Below, in pieces: positions 51,534 to 60,719 of a DNA stretch of 64,000 bases. Below the pieces are notes generated by a model. It did no database searches. It saw only the letters and a list, made by a program, of their open reading frames with translations, and had not been told where the DNA came from. This DNA is from Cerasicoccus maritimus (GTDB lineage: Bacteria; Verrucomicrobiota; Verrucomicrobiia; Opitutales; Cerasicoccaceae), in contig JAVDPD010000019.1 in the NCBI GenBank assembly GCA_031296935.1, forward strand, positions 1 through 64,000, in the 5' to 3' direction. The translations under genes were made by a program, and so were the position numbers. Numbering within the stretch: the first letter of the stretch is position 1; each line of letters opens with the position of its first letter.

Positions 51534-54500
51534 ATGCTTCCGAAACATCACCTCCCCCAACTGATCCCCAATCGTGTTAACGCGGCTGCTCAAAGGCTGG
51601 AAAACGCCATCTGGGCGAACCAGCGTCCGCTCCAAGTTGAGGCCTCGAAGCCCTCGCCAAAGCAGGTGACACTGGCCGAGGCCAAGAGCCTGAAAATGAC
51701 CAAGGCACCGCGGGCGTCGTTTTGGGGCAAACTCTTCGACCAGCGTTGGTGCCGTGTGATTCTGGATGAGCCGACAGATGACAACAGCTGGTTGATCTGG
51801 CGCGATCAGGGGGAGGCGACGCTTTACGTGAACGACGAGCCGCATTTCGGCTTCAACGTGGCCCACCGCTACTGCCGTTTGCCCAAGGGAGCGACTGAGC
51901 TGTGGGTTCAGTCGAGCTGCATTCAAAGCGCAATCTGGCACCCGGAAGCAGCGGGCATGGGCGAGAAGGGCAGCTACTTTGAAGGTGCCACGCTGGCGGC
52001 TCGCGACTACGAAGCCTGGGATGCCTACCACGACATGAAGTGCCTCGTGGACTTGGCGATGGATCAACGTGTTCGCGAAAATCCGCTCATTCCACCGCTC
52101 AGCGGGGCTGGCCTCCAGCCGGTGGTCGACAGCTATTCGCCGGCCTACCGCAAGCTGCTCGCGGGCATGGATGCCGCCGTCGATGCGCTCGACCAAAAGG
52201 GCGTTGCCGCGATGCGCAAATGCTTGGCCGACGTTTACGCGAGCCTCAAGGCCGACAAGACTTTTGCCCGTTGCGTGCTGACTGGTCACGCGCACCTGGA
52301 CCTCGTCTGGATTTGGCCTGAGCGCATGGGCGAACTCAAGGCGGTTAACTTGTTCGCCACGGCCGACCGTCTGATGGACGAGTATCCTGAATACCGCTTT
52401 GCCTACAGTCAGCCCGCAAGTTATGAGGTAATTGCCCGCCGCGAGCCCGGTCTCTACCAGCGCACGTTGAAGCGCATTGAGTCCGGCCAATGGCAGGCCA
52501 CCGGTGCCATGTATGTGGAGTCGGACACGCTGATTGCCTGCGGCGAAGCACTTGCCCGCAGCTTTGTGCTCGGTCAAAAGGGCTTTGTGGAAATCATTGG
52601 CGAGCCGTCCAAGCTGACCTGGCTGCCCGACGTCTTCGGCTACTCGGCCTGCATGCCGCAGATTATGCAGCAGACCGGCGTGGACTATTTCTTCACCACC
52701 AAGATGACATGGAATGCGATCAACCGCTTCCCCCACAGCAGCTTCATCTGGAAGGGCAACGACGGCTCGGAAGTCCTCGCGCACGTGACGCAGGATTCCG
52801 GTTACGTGACCCAAATGGAGATCAGCCACGTGAAGGCGCCGATGAACGCCAACCAGCAGGCGGCGATCTTCGATAGCTTCCTGCTGCCGACCGGCTACGG
52901 CGACGGCGGAGGTGGCGCCACGGACTCCATGCTCGAGCGCGCGCGTCGCCTCGGCAATCTGCCGGGCATGCCGTCGATCGAGTGGGATCAGCCTGAGAAT
53001 TTCTTTGATCAACTGAGCGGCGTTCGCGACCAGTTGCCGACCCACCAGGGCGAGTGTTATTTGGAATACCATCGCGGCACTTACACGACGCATGGCAACC
53101 TGAAGGCCAGCTTCCGCGGCCTCGAGCGTGCAATGCAAGTCGCCGAATCAGTCTCGGCCGTCACGGGTAAAACCTGGGAAATGGAAACCGCGTGGAAGCG
53201 CCTCGTGTTCGCGCAGTTCCACGACTACATTCCGGGCAGCTCGGTGTGGGACGTTTATTTGGAAGGCCTGCCGGAGCTCGATGGCCACGCCGCCGAGCAA
53301 CTCGCCGCCGCCGGTAAGGCGCTGGCGGGTAAGGGCACCGACTGCCTCTTCAACCCGCACGCCGTGGAGGTCCGCCGTTGGGTGGATGTCGCTGGCCAGC
53401 CTGCTTACGTCAGCCTGCCGCCGGTGAGTGGCAAGCCTGTTGCTGAAGCCGTGATCGAGTCGCCGGAAGCAGTGACTGTGAAGGGCAAGACTGCGAGCAA
53501 CGGCCTCGTTGAGATTCACCTGAATGCCGCTGGCTGGGTGGATCGCCTGAGCTGGGAAGGCGTCGATGTGCCGCTAAGCGCGCCGTTGGGGCAACTGGAA
53601 ATTTATGCCGATGTCGCGGCGAATTTCGAAGCGTGGGACATCGACCGCCACGTGCTTTCGCTGGGCGAAATTTGCCGCAATAAGCCGACCGTGACGACGG
53701 TGGAAGCAGGCGTCCGCGCCGGCTTTGCCGTGACCCGCAAGGTCGGCCAAGCTAGCGAAGCCACGGTGACCTTCTTGCTCGAGCCGGGCAGCCCGCTGGT
53801 CGACATTCGCGTGGACCTGGATTGGCAGGAGCCGGAGTGCTTGATCAAGCTGCTCATTCCCACGGAATACGCCGCCGCCAACGCCCGCTTTGGCTCGCCG
53901 TTCGGTAGCGTGCTGCGTCCGCAGTTGGCCAGTGGCATGTTGGCCGAAGCCATGTGGGAGTTGCCGTTTAGCCGCTACCTGGCTGTCTTCGACGAAGGCG
54001 AGCGCGAAGGCATGTTTGTCGTGACAGAGTCGAAATACGGTGCCACGGTGCGCGATGGCGTGATCGGCCTGAGCCTCGTGCGCAGCCCGAAGGTGACCGG
54101 TTATGATCGTGGCCACGGCAATGCTTGGCCTGCACATTTGACGCGTCTCAAGGACCTGCCGACGTGCAGTGACATGGGCCAGCATTCGATCGAGCTGAGC
54201 ATCGGCCGTTACGACTCCGCTTTGCCGCGTGAGCGTCAGCCCGCGATGCTCGCGGACACGCTCTTCACTGCGCCAGTGGCCTACCAAGGTAAGGCGTTGC
54301 CGAGCTGCCTGGAGTCGATTACTGGCGGTGAAACACTCATTCCCGCGTGGGTCAAGCCGTCGAAGCAAGGCGGCTGGCTGGTGCGTTTGCATGAGGCATC
54401 GGGCCAACGCGGCGTCGCGGAATTCCAGTTCAGCGAAGACGTGAAGCTGTTCAAAACGGACATCATCGAAAGCGGCGTCGGCGAGGCGCTCAGTGGTGCC

Positions 54501-54557
54501 AAGGTGCGTTTCAAGCCCTACGAAATCGTCACGTTGCGCATTGAGCCGTTGACGTAA
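51534..54557 (+). CDS. GH38 alpha-mannosidase
   Basis: This 1007-residue GH38 enzyme removes alpha-linked mannose. A short N-terminal beta domain precedes the catalytic barrel with GHAHLDLVWIWPERMGE (zinc ligands, about 250), ATGAMYVESDTLIACGEA and the nucleophile Asp in WLPDVFGYSACMPQIM (about 365). AQFHDYIPGSSVWDVY and the C-terminal sandwiches with AWPAHLTRLKDLPTCSD follow. There is no signal peptide, so it is probably cytoplasmic and acts on imported oligosaccharides. It is regulated by the divergent AraC gene, which is the usual arrangement for sugar-utilisation loci. Confidence 0.9.
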   Translation: MLPKHHLPQLIPNRVNAAAQRLENAIWANQRPLQVEASKPSPKQVTLAEAKSLKMTKAPRASFWGKLFDQRWCRVILDEPTDDNSWLIWRDQGEATLYVNDEPHFGFNVAHRYCRLPKGATELWVQSSCIQSAIWHPEAAGMGEKGSYFEGATLAARDYEAWDAYHDMKCLVDLAMDQRVRENPLIPPLSGAGLQPVVDSYSPAYRKLLAGMDAAVDALDQKGVAAMRKCLADVYASLKADKTFARCVLTGHAHLDLVWIWPERMGELKAVNLFATADRLMDEYPEYRFAYSQPASYEVIARREPGLYQRTLKRIESGQWQATGAMYVESDTLIACGEALARSFVLGQKGFVEIIGEPSKLTWLPDVFGYSACMPQIMQQTGVDYFFTTKMTWNAINRFPHSSFIWKGNDGSEVLAHVTQDSGYVTQMEISHVKAPMNANQQAAIFDSFLLPTGYGDGGGGATDSMLERARRLGNLPGMPSIEWDQPENFFDQLSGVRDQLPTHQGECYLEYHRGTYTTHGNLKASFRGLERAMQVAESVSAVTGKTWEMETAWKRLVFAQFHDYIPGSSVWDVYLEGLPELDGHAAEQLAAAGKALAGKGTDCLFNPHAVEVRRWVDVAGQPAYVSLPPVSGKPVAEAVIESPEAVTVKGKTASNGLVEIHLNAAGWVDRLSWEGVDVPLSAPLGQLEIYADVAANFEAWDIDRHVLSLGEICRNKPTVTTVEAGVRAGFAVTRKVGQASEATVTFLLEPGSPLVDIRVDLDWQEPECLIKLLIPTEYAAANARFGSPFGSVLRPQLASGMLAEAMWELPFSRYLAVFDEGEREGMFVVTESKYGATVRDGVIGLSLVRSPKVTGYDRGHGNAWPAHLTRLKDLPTCSDMGQHSIELSIGRYDSALPRERQPAMLADTLFTAPVAYQGKALPSCLESITGGETLIPAWVKPSKQGGWLVRLHEASGQRGVAEFQFSEDVKLFKTDIIESGVGEALSGAKVRFKPYEIVTLRIEPLT

Positions 54558-54669
54558 GCGACGCGGCAAATTGGAAGCCTGTGAGCGAAAACCCAATGCG
54601 GCTGGTGCGGAAAAGCACTCGGTCCAGACATTCTGTGCGCGGGTAATTGGCTTACAGGAATTCCTCCGC

Positions 54670-55770
54670 CTATAGTAGGTGCAGCGGCTTGCCGTCGCAC
54701 TTGAAGAAGGGATACAGCGCGGGGTTTTTCAGCCCGAAGCGTTGGGTGATGGCGCGGATGCGCTCGATGGTTGGCTCGGTCGTGTTGAAGAGGAGGAGGT
54801 CGACGTAGGTGGAATTGTGGCCCATGGCGCCGCCGAGGATTTCACCCGCGTGGTCGGCTGTGAGCGCTTCATCGATGGCGGCTTCGAGGCCGCCGCGAAG
54901 GGTGTCTTCCTCGCCCTTGGGCAGGGAATCCGTGTCGAAGGCCAGAAAGGTGAATTGCGCGCCGGTGCCGGCAATAGGGTCTTCGGCGATACGGCCGCCC
55001 TCGCTCAGGAACTCGTTGATGAGCGGGCGATGCCGGGTGCTGCCGACGAGGGTGTCGGACCGGATAAAGCTGTTGTCCGGCGCGGGGAGGCGGTAGGTGG
55101 AGTAGATGCCGCGGGCATCGGGGGCTTCCCAGTTTTGGCAGATGGACTCGACCTCTTCGCGCAGCTCGTGGATGGGGACGGATTTGGCGAGCTTGTCGTT
55201 GCTGATGTGGATGTCGCCAATATGGTTTTCCACGGCGTCCTCGCCGAGGGCCTCGTCGAGCAGGATGAAAATGATTTGATAGGCGGCATTTTCGGGCAGC
55301 TCGCTGAAGCAGGGGTGCCACGCCGAGAGGTTGATCAGCTGGGTGTCGCGCTGAGGGTGGAGCGTGACCCAGATTTCCTCCGCGCTGATTTTTTGGCCGG
55401 CGATTTCCAACTGAATACCGCCATGAAAGTCGGGCGAGGGCTGGCGGCTGGCATAAAAAGTCCACCCGGGTAGCTCAGGTGCCTGGGCGAGCCAGAAGTT
55501 GGTGAGCAAACGCCTGTGTGGGTTGCCCTCTGGTGACAAGGTGAAGGAGTGTCCACCTTTTTTCTCGGGGCCGGGGCCGAAAACCCAAGCCAAGCCGGGC
55601 AGGAGCTCTGCCATTTTCGCGCTGACTTCGTCGCTGAGGTCGGCGCAGCTCCCCGCGTCGATGGTCTGAGTAAAGCGCTCGGCCTGCGCTGCATACCACG
55701 CCCAAAACTGCGCAACGCGCTGGTTGAACGGGGGGATGACTGGCGCTTGGGATTTGCGACGAAAAAACAT
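54670..55770 (-). CDS. Conserved-looking hypothetical protein
   Basis: This 366-residue soluble protein has no signal peptide and no family I can name. The N-terminal half (FNQRVAQFWAWYAAQAERF, SFTLSPEGNPHRRLLTNFWL) and the C-terminal half (GTGAQFTFLAFDTDSLPKGE, GGAMGHNSTYVDLLLFN) look like two related alpha/beta modules, possibly a duplicated domain. The start at 55770 (MFFRRKSQ) is the first ATG. It is 34 bp downstream of rpiB on the same strand and probably the last gene of the purD-LMWP-rpiB group. A role cannot be assigned. Confidence 0.65.
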   Translation of the reverse strand: MFFRRKSQAPVIPPFNQRVAQFWAWYAAQAERFTQTIDAGSCADLSDEVSAKMAELLPGLAWVFGPGPEKKGGHSFTLSPEGNPHRRLLTNFWLAQAPELPGWTFYASRQPSPDFHGGIQLEIAGQKISAEEIWVTLHPQRDTQLINLSAWHPCFSELPENAAYQIIFILLDEALGEDAVENHIGDIHISNDKLAKSVPIHELREEVESICQNWEAPDARGIYSTYRLPAPDNSFIRSDTLVGSTRHRPLINEFLSEGGRIAEDPIAGTGAQFTFLAFDTDSLPKGEEDTLRGGLEAAIDEALTADHAGEILGGAMGHNSTYVDLLLFNTTEPTIERIRAITQRFGLKNPALYPFFKCDGKPLHLL

Positions 55771-55804
55771 GACGCCGTTTCTATCGACCGATTAGGAAAA
55801 ATGC

Positions 55805-56251
55805 TTATCGTTCATCTTCAATGGCAGTAATCTTATTGAGACGGCGTTCGTGGCGTTCGCCACCTGAAAACTCAGTGGCCAGGAAGATACGTGTCATCTT
55901 GGAGGCCATGTAGGGCGTGTCGTATTTCTGGCCGAAGCAGATGATGTTGGCGTTATTGTGGAGGCGGCAGAATTCGGCGGCGTCTTCGTTGTGGCAGACT
56001 GCCGCGCGTATGCCGTGGACCTTGTTGGCACTGATGCTGATGCCGATGCCCGTCGTGCAAATAAGCACGCCGTAGTCGGCCGCGCGGCTGGTGACGTCCT
56101 TGGCCACGGCTTCGCCGAAGTCCGGGTAGTCGACGCTGTCGTGGCCATTGGCACCGCGGTCAATGACTTCATGGCCATCTTCCTGGAGTGTGGCGACAAG
56201 CGCGGTTTTCAGGTCGTAGCCGCCGTGGTCGGATCCGATGGAAATCTTCAT
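55805..56251 (-). CDS. rpiB: Ribose-5-phosphate isomerase B
   Basis: This 148-residue RpiB interconverts ribose 5-phosphate and ribulose 5-phosphate. Family marks are MKISIGSDHGGYDLKTAL, DYPDFGEAVAKDV, the GTGIGISISANKVHGIRAA loop (active-site Cys region CTTGIG) and HNNANIICFGQK. It lies 3 bp downstream of the phosphatase gene on the same strand; rpiB next to a LMW phosphatase is a common bacterial pair. Supply of ribose phosphate suits the nearby purine gene purD. Confidence 0.93.
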   Translation of the reverse strand: MKISIGSDHGGYDLKTALVATLQEDGHEVIDRGANGHDSVDYPDFGEAVAKDVTSRAADYGVLICTTGIGISISANKVHGIRAAVCHNEDAAEFCRLHNNANIICFGQKYDTPYMASKMTRIFLATEFSGGERHERRLNKITAIEDER

Positions 56252-56254
56252 AAG

Positions 56255-56749
56255 TTAGGATTGGAGGTAGCGCGGGTATTCCTCGCGCAGAAATGTGAGG
56301 AGGCTGGGAATGGCCTCGACCATAGAGTCGCGGCAAAGCTCGTAGGCGTCCAGGTCGCGGCCGAAAGGGTCGGGGATCTCAATGGAGGCGTCTGGCGGCA
56401 TGAGCTCGCGGAACAAATACAGGTGCCGCGGGATGTGCTCGAAATGCACCTCAATTAGCGCGCGGTGGGTCTGTGTCATGCAGAACACGGCAAATGCGCG
56501 GTTGAGCATTTCCTGGCTGATCTGCTGGCTCTTGTGGTCGCGCAGATCCAAGCCCACGGTGCTGAGCGCCTTAACTGAGTTGAGCGAGGCGGCGTCGCCC
56601 GTGTAAGCTGAGACGCCAGCTGAGACGACCTTGAGCTGGTTGACCGGACTTTCTTCGGCGGCCAGACCATGCGCAAGCAGGCGTTCGCCCATCGGGCTAC
56701 GGCAGATGTTTGCAGTGCAAACGATGATGATTTGGTCGCGCTCTGACAT
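56255..56749 (-). CDS. Low-molecular-weight protein-tyrosine phosphatase
   Basis: This 164-residue LMW-PTP has the P-loop CTANICRSP (C-X5-R with catalytic Cys and Arg) near residue 11, a general-acid Asp in IPDPFGRDLDAYE and the AGVSAYTGDAAS segment typical of the family. It dephosphorylates phosphotyrosine or arginine on proteins; the substrate is unknown. Arsenate reductases share the fold, but the general-acid region fits the phosphatase. It lies between purD and rpiB on the minus strand, and may form an operon with rpiB. Confidence 0.88.
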   Translation of the reverse strand: MSERDQIIIVCTANICRSPMGERLLAHGLAAEESPVNQLKVVSAGVSAYTGDAASLNSVKALSTVGLDLRDHKSQQISQEMLNRAFAVFCMTQTHRALIEVHFEHIPRHLYLFRELMPPDASIEIPDPFGRDLDAYELCRDSMVEAIPSLLTFLREEYPRYLQS

Positions 56750-56818
56750 AGTTATTTTCGTTATAACACGGGCTGATGGCCTTGCACTAAAAAACTAGAG
56801 CCGCCGCTAAAAAGGACT

Positions 56819-58096
56819 TTATCCTTCGCGGGCGAGTTGGCGCCAGGCGATGTCGCGGCGGTAGAAGGCGTTCTTCCACTTCACCTGTTCGACCACCTTA
56901 TAGACGTCTTCCTTGGCCTGCTGGAGGGTGGGGGCGTTGGCCACCACGCCGAGCACGCGACCGCCGGCGGTCAGGATTTCGCCAGCCTCGTTCTTCACCG
57001 TGCCAGCGTGGACGATCGACACGTTGTCCGGCAGCTCAGCCGGGAAAGAGATCACGTCGCCCTTGTGGTAGGCGTCAGGGTAACCACCGGCGGCCATGAC
57101 GACGATCATCGAATACTCGTCCTTCACGCGGACCGACTCGGGCTTGAGCTCACCGCGGGCGCAGTCGAGGATCAGTTGAACGGGGTCTTGCTCCAGCAGC
57201 GGCAGGAGGATCTGGCACTCGGGGTCGCCAAAGCGGACGTTGAACTCGACCACCTTGGGCTGGCCATCGGGCAGCACCATGATGCCGATGTAAAGCGTGC
57301 CGCGGTAGTCGATGCCGTCGGCCTTGAGAGCCTTGAGCGTCGGCAGGATGATTTCCTCGCGGACCTTCTTTTCGACGGCCTCGTCAACCACGGCTGCGGG
57401 AGCGTAGGCACCCATGCCGCCGGTGTTGAGGCCGGTGTCGCCTTCGCCCACGCGCTTGTGGTCCTGGCTGGCTGGCAGCATCACGTAGTCTTCGCCGGAG
57501 ACCATCAGCATGATGGAGGCTTCCTCGCCGTCCATGAACTCCTCGATGAGAATTTCGCGCCCGGCGGCGCCAAAGGCGTTCTGGATGAGCATATCCTTGG
57601 CGACTGCCTGGGCTTGCTCGAAAGTTTGGCAGATCAGCACGCCTTTGCCCGCGGCGAGGCCGTTGGCCTTGATGACGATCGGGTAGTCGACGTTACTCAG
57701 GTAGTTGACCGACTTGGTGTAGTCAGTAAATTTCTCGCCCCAGGCGGTGGGGATCTTGTTGTTGATCAGGAAGTCCTTGGTGAAGGTCTTGCTGGCCTCC
57801 AGACGGGCGCCATCGAGGTTTGGGCCATAGACGTCAAAACCGGCGGCGCGCAGGGCGTCGGATGCGCCGACGGCAAGCGGGGCCTCGGGGCCGACAATCA
57901 CCAGATCGGCCGCAACTTCCTTGGCCAAGGCCACGATTGCCTCGGAGTCGTTCACATCGACGGGGCGGCAATCGGCGTCCATCGCCATGCCGCCATTGCC
58001 GGGCGCGGCAATGATTTCGTCCACCAGGGGGCTTTTCTTGCAGGCGATGACCAGCGAGTGCTCACGACCACCAGAACCAATGACCAAAACTTTCAT
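56819..58096 (-). CDS. purD: Phosphoribosylamine-glycine ligase
   Basis: PurD joins glycine to phosphoribosylamine in purine synthesis. The 425-residue product starts at ATG 58096 (MKVLVIGSGGREHSL), the standard start. Other marks are VIVGPEAPLAVGASDALRAA, the ATP-grasp region (YPIVIKANGLAAGKGVLICQ, EFMDGEEASIMLMV), GMGAYAPAAVVDE and FNVRFGDPECQILLPLL. It is 70 bp upstream of the LMW phosphatase gene. It is divergent from the sulfatase gene (155 bp). Confidence 0.93.
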   Translation of the reverse strand: MKVLVIGSGGREHSLVIACKKSPLVDEIIAAPGNGGMAMDADCRPVDVNDSEAIVALAKEVAADLVIVGPEAPLAVGASDALRAAGFDVYGPNLDGARLEASKTFTKDFLINNKIPTAWGEKFTDYTKSVNYLSNVDYPIVIKANGLAAGKGVLICQTFEQAQAVAKDMLIQNAFGAAGREILIEEFMDGEEASIMLMVSGEDYVMLPASQDHKRVGEGDTGLNTGGMGAYAPAAVVDEAVEKKVREEIILPTLKALKADGIDYRGTLYIGIMVLPDGQPKVVEFNVRFGDPECQILLPLLEQDPVQLILDCARGELKPESVRVKDEYSMIVVMAAGGYPDAYHKGDVISFPAELPDNVSIVHAGTVKNEAGEILTAGGRVLGVVANAPTLQQAKEDVYKVVEQVKWKNAFYRRDIAWRQLAREG

Positions 58097-58251
58097 GGGG
58101 CTGAACAAACACACCTCGCGCGTGGGATGAAAGGAAAAAGCGCAAACTTCTCGTTTTGGCGGTGCTCATTCCATTAGTATGAACCTGTTCCATAAAATTC
58201 TCCTGCTAAGCGGCTGGACATATTCTCCGGCATTTTCCTAACTGGATAGCC

Positions 58252-59568
58252 ATGAAGAAGCCCAACGTCATCTGGTTTGTCTGTGATCAAATGCGTGGCC
58301 AAGCCACGGGTTACAATGGCGACCCGAACGTCTTTACCCCCAATCTCGACAACATGGCCATTTGCGGCGCTGCCTTTAGCCAGGCCGTCTCGGGCTACCC
58401 GCTTTGCTGTCCCTTTCGCGCTACGATGCTCACTGGGCGCTACGCGCACAACCACTCGGTTAAGATTCACGAGGACAAGCTGGAGCCGTCCTATCAGACA
58501 TTGGCCGATACATTTAATGAGAATGGCTATGAGACCATCTACCTCGGCAAGTGGCACTTGGCCGGCTTTAAGCAACGCGAAGGGCGCGTCTCGCTGATGA
58601 CCGTTCCCCGGGAAGACCGTTTCCGCTTTGATACCTGGATCGGCTACGAAAACAATAATAGCCAGTGGGACTGCCACCTCCACGGCCACGAGGGCGACAC
58701 CGAGATCCCGCATTTCAAGCTGATTGATTACGAGACCGATGCCCTGACCGACATGGCCTTGGAGCGCATCAAGGCGCGCAAGGATTCCGACAAACCGTTC
58801 TTCATGGTGGTGTCGGTCCAGCCGCCGCATGTGCCGTGCCTCGCGCCGCCGGAGCATCGCCACTACCAGGCGCAGCAGCTGGAGCTGCGTCCCAACGTGT
58901 CGGCGAAGCACGAGGAGCAGGCCCGCTTCGACCTCTCCGGCTACTACGCCCAGATTGAGAATATCGACCACAACGTCGGCCGCATCATGGAGCTGTTGCG
59001 CACCGAGGAAATGATCGACGACACGCACCTGATGTTCTTCTCCGACCACGGCGACCAGATGGGCAGCCAGGGGGCCTTTGGCAAATGCGTGCCCTACGAG
59101 GAGTCGGCCCGCGTGCCCTTCCTGATGGGCGGCGGGCAGCCGATGAATTACTACGGGCGCGCCGGTAAAAACGATTGCCTGATGAACCATGTGGACATCG
59201 CCCCGACCACGCTTGGCCTTTGCGGCATCGCCACGCCGGACTGGATGGAAGGCTTCGATTACTCGCATCGCCGCACCGGAGTCGACTTCGCCGACCGCGT
59301 TCACCAAGAGCCCGACAGCGCCTTCCTGCAGCTAATTGGCGACCGTGAATCCGGCTATGCCTGGCGTTGCGTGGTCACCCGTGACGGGTGGAAATATGCA
59401 GCCGTGAAAAGCGGCCACTGGCTCATGTATAATCTCAACGAGGACCCCTACGAGCAAACGAACCTCGCGTTCAATACTTGGTATCACCAAAAGCGCTGCG
59501 AGCTCAAGGCGCTACTCCAAGATTGGATTACCAAAACCGGCGACGACTTCCCCCTCCCAGCCGACTAG
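58252..59568 (+). CDS. Type I sulfatase
   Basis: This 438-residue arylsulfatase-type enzyme hydrolyses sulfate esters, most likely on glycans. The N-terminus PNVIWFVCDQMRGQATGYNG carries the metal Asp. The formylglycine site is LCCPFRATMLTGRYAHNHSV, matching C-X-P-X-R, so it needs a Cys-type FGE or anaerobic maturase; the SUMF1-like protein at 1495 lacks the FGE cysteines and cannot supply this. LMFFSDHGDQMGSQGAFGK is the second metal block and YNLNEDPYEQTNLAFN the typical C-terminus. No signal peptide is evident, so cytoplasmic action is likely. It is divergent from purD. Confidence 0.9.
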   Translation: MKKPNVIWFVCDQMRGQATGYNGDPNVFTPNLDNMAICGAAFSQAVSGYPLCCPFRATMLTGRYAHNHSVKIHEDKLEPSYQTLADTFNENGYETIYLGKWHLAGFKQREGRVSLMTVPREDRFRFDTWIGYENNNSQWDCHLHGHEGDTEIPHFKLIDYETDALTDMALERIKARKDSDKPFFMVVSVQPPHVPCLAPPEHRHYQAQQLELRPNVSAKHEEQARFDLSGYYAQIENIDHNVGRIMELLRTEEMIDDTHLMFFSDHGDQMGSQGAFGKCVPYEESARVPFLMGGGQPMNYYGRAGKNDCLMNHVDIAPTTLGLCGIATPDWMEGFDYSHRRTGVDFADRVHQEPDSAFLQLIGDRESGYAWRCVVTRDGWKYAAVKSGHWLMYNLNEDPYEQTNLAFNTWYHQKRCELKALLQDWITKTGDDFPLPAD

Positions 59569-59591
59569 GCAACGTGCCGTTGCATCCATAG

Positions 59592-59610
59592 ATTGGCGCA
59601 TTGCGCCAAT
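59592..59610. repeat. 19-bp perfect palindrome after the sulfatase
   Basis: ATTGGCGCA, T, TGCGCCAAT. It lies 24 bp past the sulfatase stop. No T-run follows, so a terminator role is uncertain. Confidence 0.5.
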
Positions 59611-59780
59611 AGCCAATCAAGGACTCTGAGATAGCGCGGATCGTCTCGCCCCGCAGTTTCATCCGCTCGCCTGTGTTGTTTTAGTCAGATGAGAATCGGT
59701 ATACAGGCGAGACGCCCGTGCTACGCCAATACACACCGCCTCCACGATACATCGCTAAGCCATTTGCCCACCGGGCAAAA

Positions 59781-60623
59781 CTATGGGTGCAGCGGCACGC
59801 TGCCGCTGGGTTGGCAGAGGGGGCAGAAGCAGCTGGTGCGGCCGCCGACTGCTTTGCGTTGCAAAGCTTCGCCGTCTTTGGGGCAATGGCCGCCATCCCT
59901 CCAGCGGTGCCAAAAGAGCCAGCTCTCGGGGATGTTGACATTCATGTCGGGCGGCAGTTCGCCACCAGCGCCGGCAATGCAACGCATGGCGTCGGCTGCG
60001 ACTTCGCGAACATTGCGATACAAAGTAATGCGCTGCGCGGCGGTGAGTTGGCCGCATTTGGTTTCGGGGAAAACCTGCGCGCGCCAGAGTATCTCGTCGG
60101 CCATCCAGTTACCGATGCCGGGGAAGCGTTCCTGCATCAGCAGCACGGCTTTGATCGGCGACTTTGCACGCCGGGCGAGAAAGGCGTCCATGACTTCCTG
60201 CGTGAAGGCGTCGGATAAAACCGGCGGCGGAAAATCGGTCCACCATTGGGGCGGCTCTTTGCCAATGTGCAGCTTGAGTAGGCCAAATTGACGCGGGTCG
60301 CGAAAGATGAGCGTGCGCTTCGCCTGCCGCAAAACGAAGTGGTCCCACTTGGCCCGCTCGACTTGCTTTGCATCGCAAAGTAACTTCCCTGTCATACCAA
60401 GATGCAGGCCCAACCAGCGTCCGCCAGAGAACTCAAAAAGCATTTGCTTGGCCTGCGCGTAGGAGGCCTTGAGCGTGGCGCCGGTCAAGGCGTTGATGAC
60501 CACTGTGGCGGCTGACTCGCGGTAGATGCGCGCCTTGGGGTTGGCTTCGATGGCTTGAACTTTGCCGCCGATACCGGGGTCCCATTGCTGGCGGAAATAT
60601 TCGACTTCGGCGAGTTCAGGCAT
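59781..60623 (-). CDS. mutM: Formamidopyrimidine-DNA glycosylase
   Basis: MutM/Fpg removes oxidised purines such as 8-oxoguanine. The 280-residue protein begins MPELAEVEYFRQ, keeping the catalytic Pro and Glu of the PE motif. LGLHLGMTGKLL, the LRQAKRTLIFRDPRQFGLLK block and FPGIGNWMADEILWRA (helix-two-turn-helix) are typical. The C-terminal zinc finger is altered: the first pair reads CPKD instead of CXXC, while CFCPLCQ remains. Two CTTTGC-N3-GCAAAG palindromes lie inside the gene, one near KLLCDAKQ and one in the zinc-finger region (EALQRKA). Confidence 0.85.
   Translation of the reverse strand: MPELAEVEYFRQQWDPGIGGKVQAIEANPKARIYRESAATVVINALTGATLKASYAQAKQMLFEFSGGRWLGLHLGMTGKLLCDAKQVERAKWDHFVLRQAKRTLIFRDPRQFGLLKLHIGKEPPQWWTDFPPPVLSDAFTQEVMDAFLARRAKSPIKAVLLMQERFPGIGNWMADEILWRAQVFPETKCGQLTAAQRITLYRNVREVAADAMRCIAGAGGELPPDMNVNIPESWLFWHRWRDGGHCPKDGEALQRKAVGGRTSCFCPLCQPSGSVPLHP
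59852..59866. repeat. CTTTGC-N3-GCAAAG palindrome, copy 3
   Basis: CTTTGC GTT GCAAAG, inside mutM, in the zinc-finger region (codons EALQRKA on the minus strand). Confidence 0.85.
60366..60380. repeat. CTTTGC-N3-GCAAAG palindrome, copy 4
   Basis: CTTTGC ATC GCAAAG, inside mutM, read on the minus strand as part of LLCDAKQ. Confidence 0.85.
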
Positions 60624-60636
60624 GGCGTGAGAAAGG

Positions 60637-60710
60637 CAAAATTATAAATTCTAAATGCAAAATAATGTGGCTCAACTTCGCATCTTTTGAATTTTGCATT
60701 TATAATTTTG
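60637..60710. repeat. AT-rich intergenic inverted repeat
   Basis: CAAAATTATAAAT (60637-60649) pairs perfectly with ATTTATAATTTTG (60698-60710); inside it, AAATGCAAAAT (60653-60663) pairs with ATTTTGCATTT (60691-60701). It lies between mutM and the SulP gene, on the promoter side of mutM. Confidence 0.75.
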
Positions 60711-60719
60711 AATTGTAAG

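Noticed and set aside
51519..53138. 539-residue minus-strand frame opposite the GH38 gene
   Set aside because: Antisense shadow; His/Arg/Val-rich with no family, while GH38 motifs are clear on the plus strand.
56837..58177. 446-residue plus-strand frame opposite purD
   Set aside because: Antisense shadow of purD.
59689..60291. 200-residue plus-strand frame downstream of the sulfatase
   Set aside because: Opposite strand of mutM, no domain, composition not gene-like.
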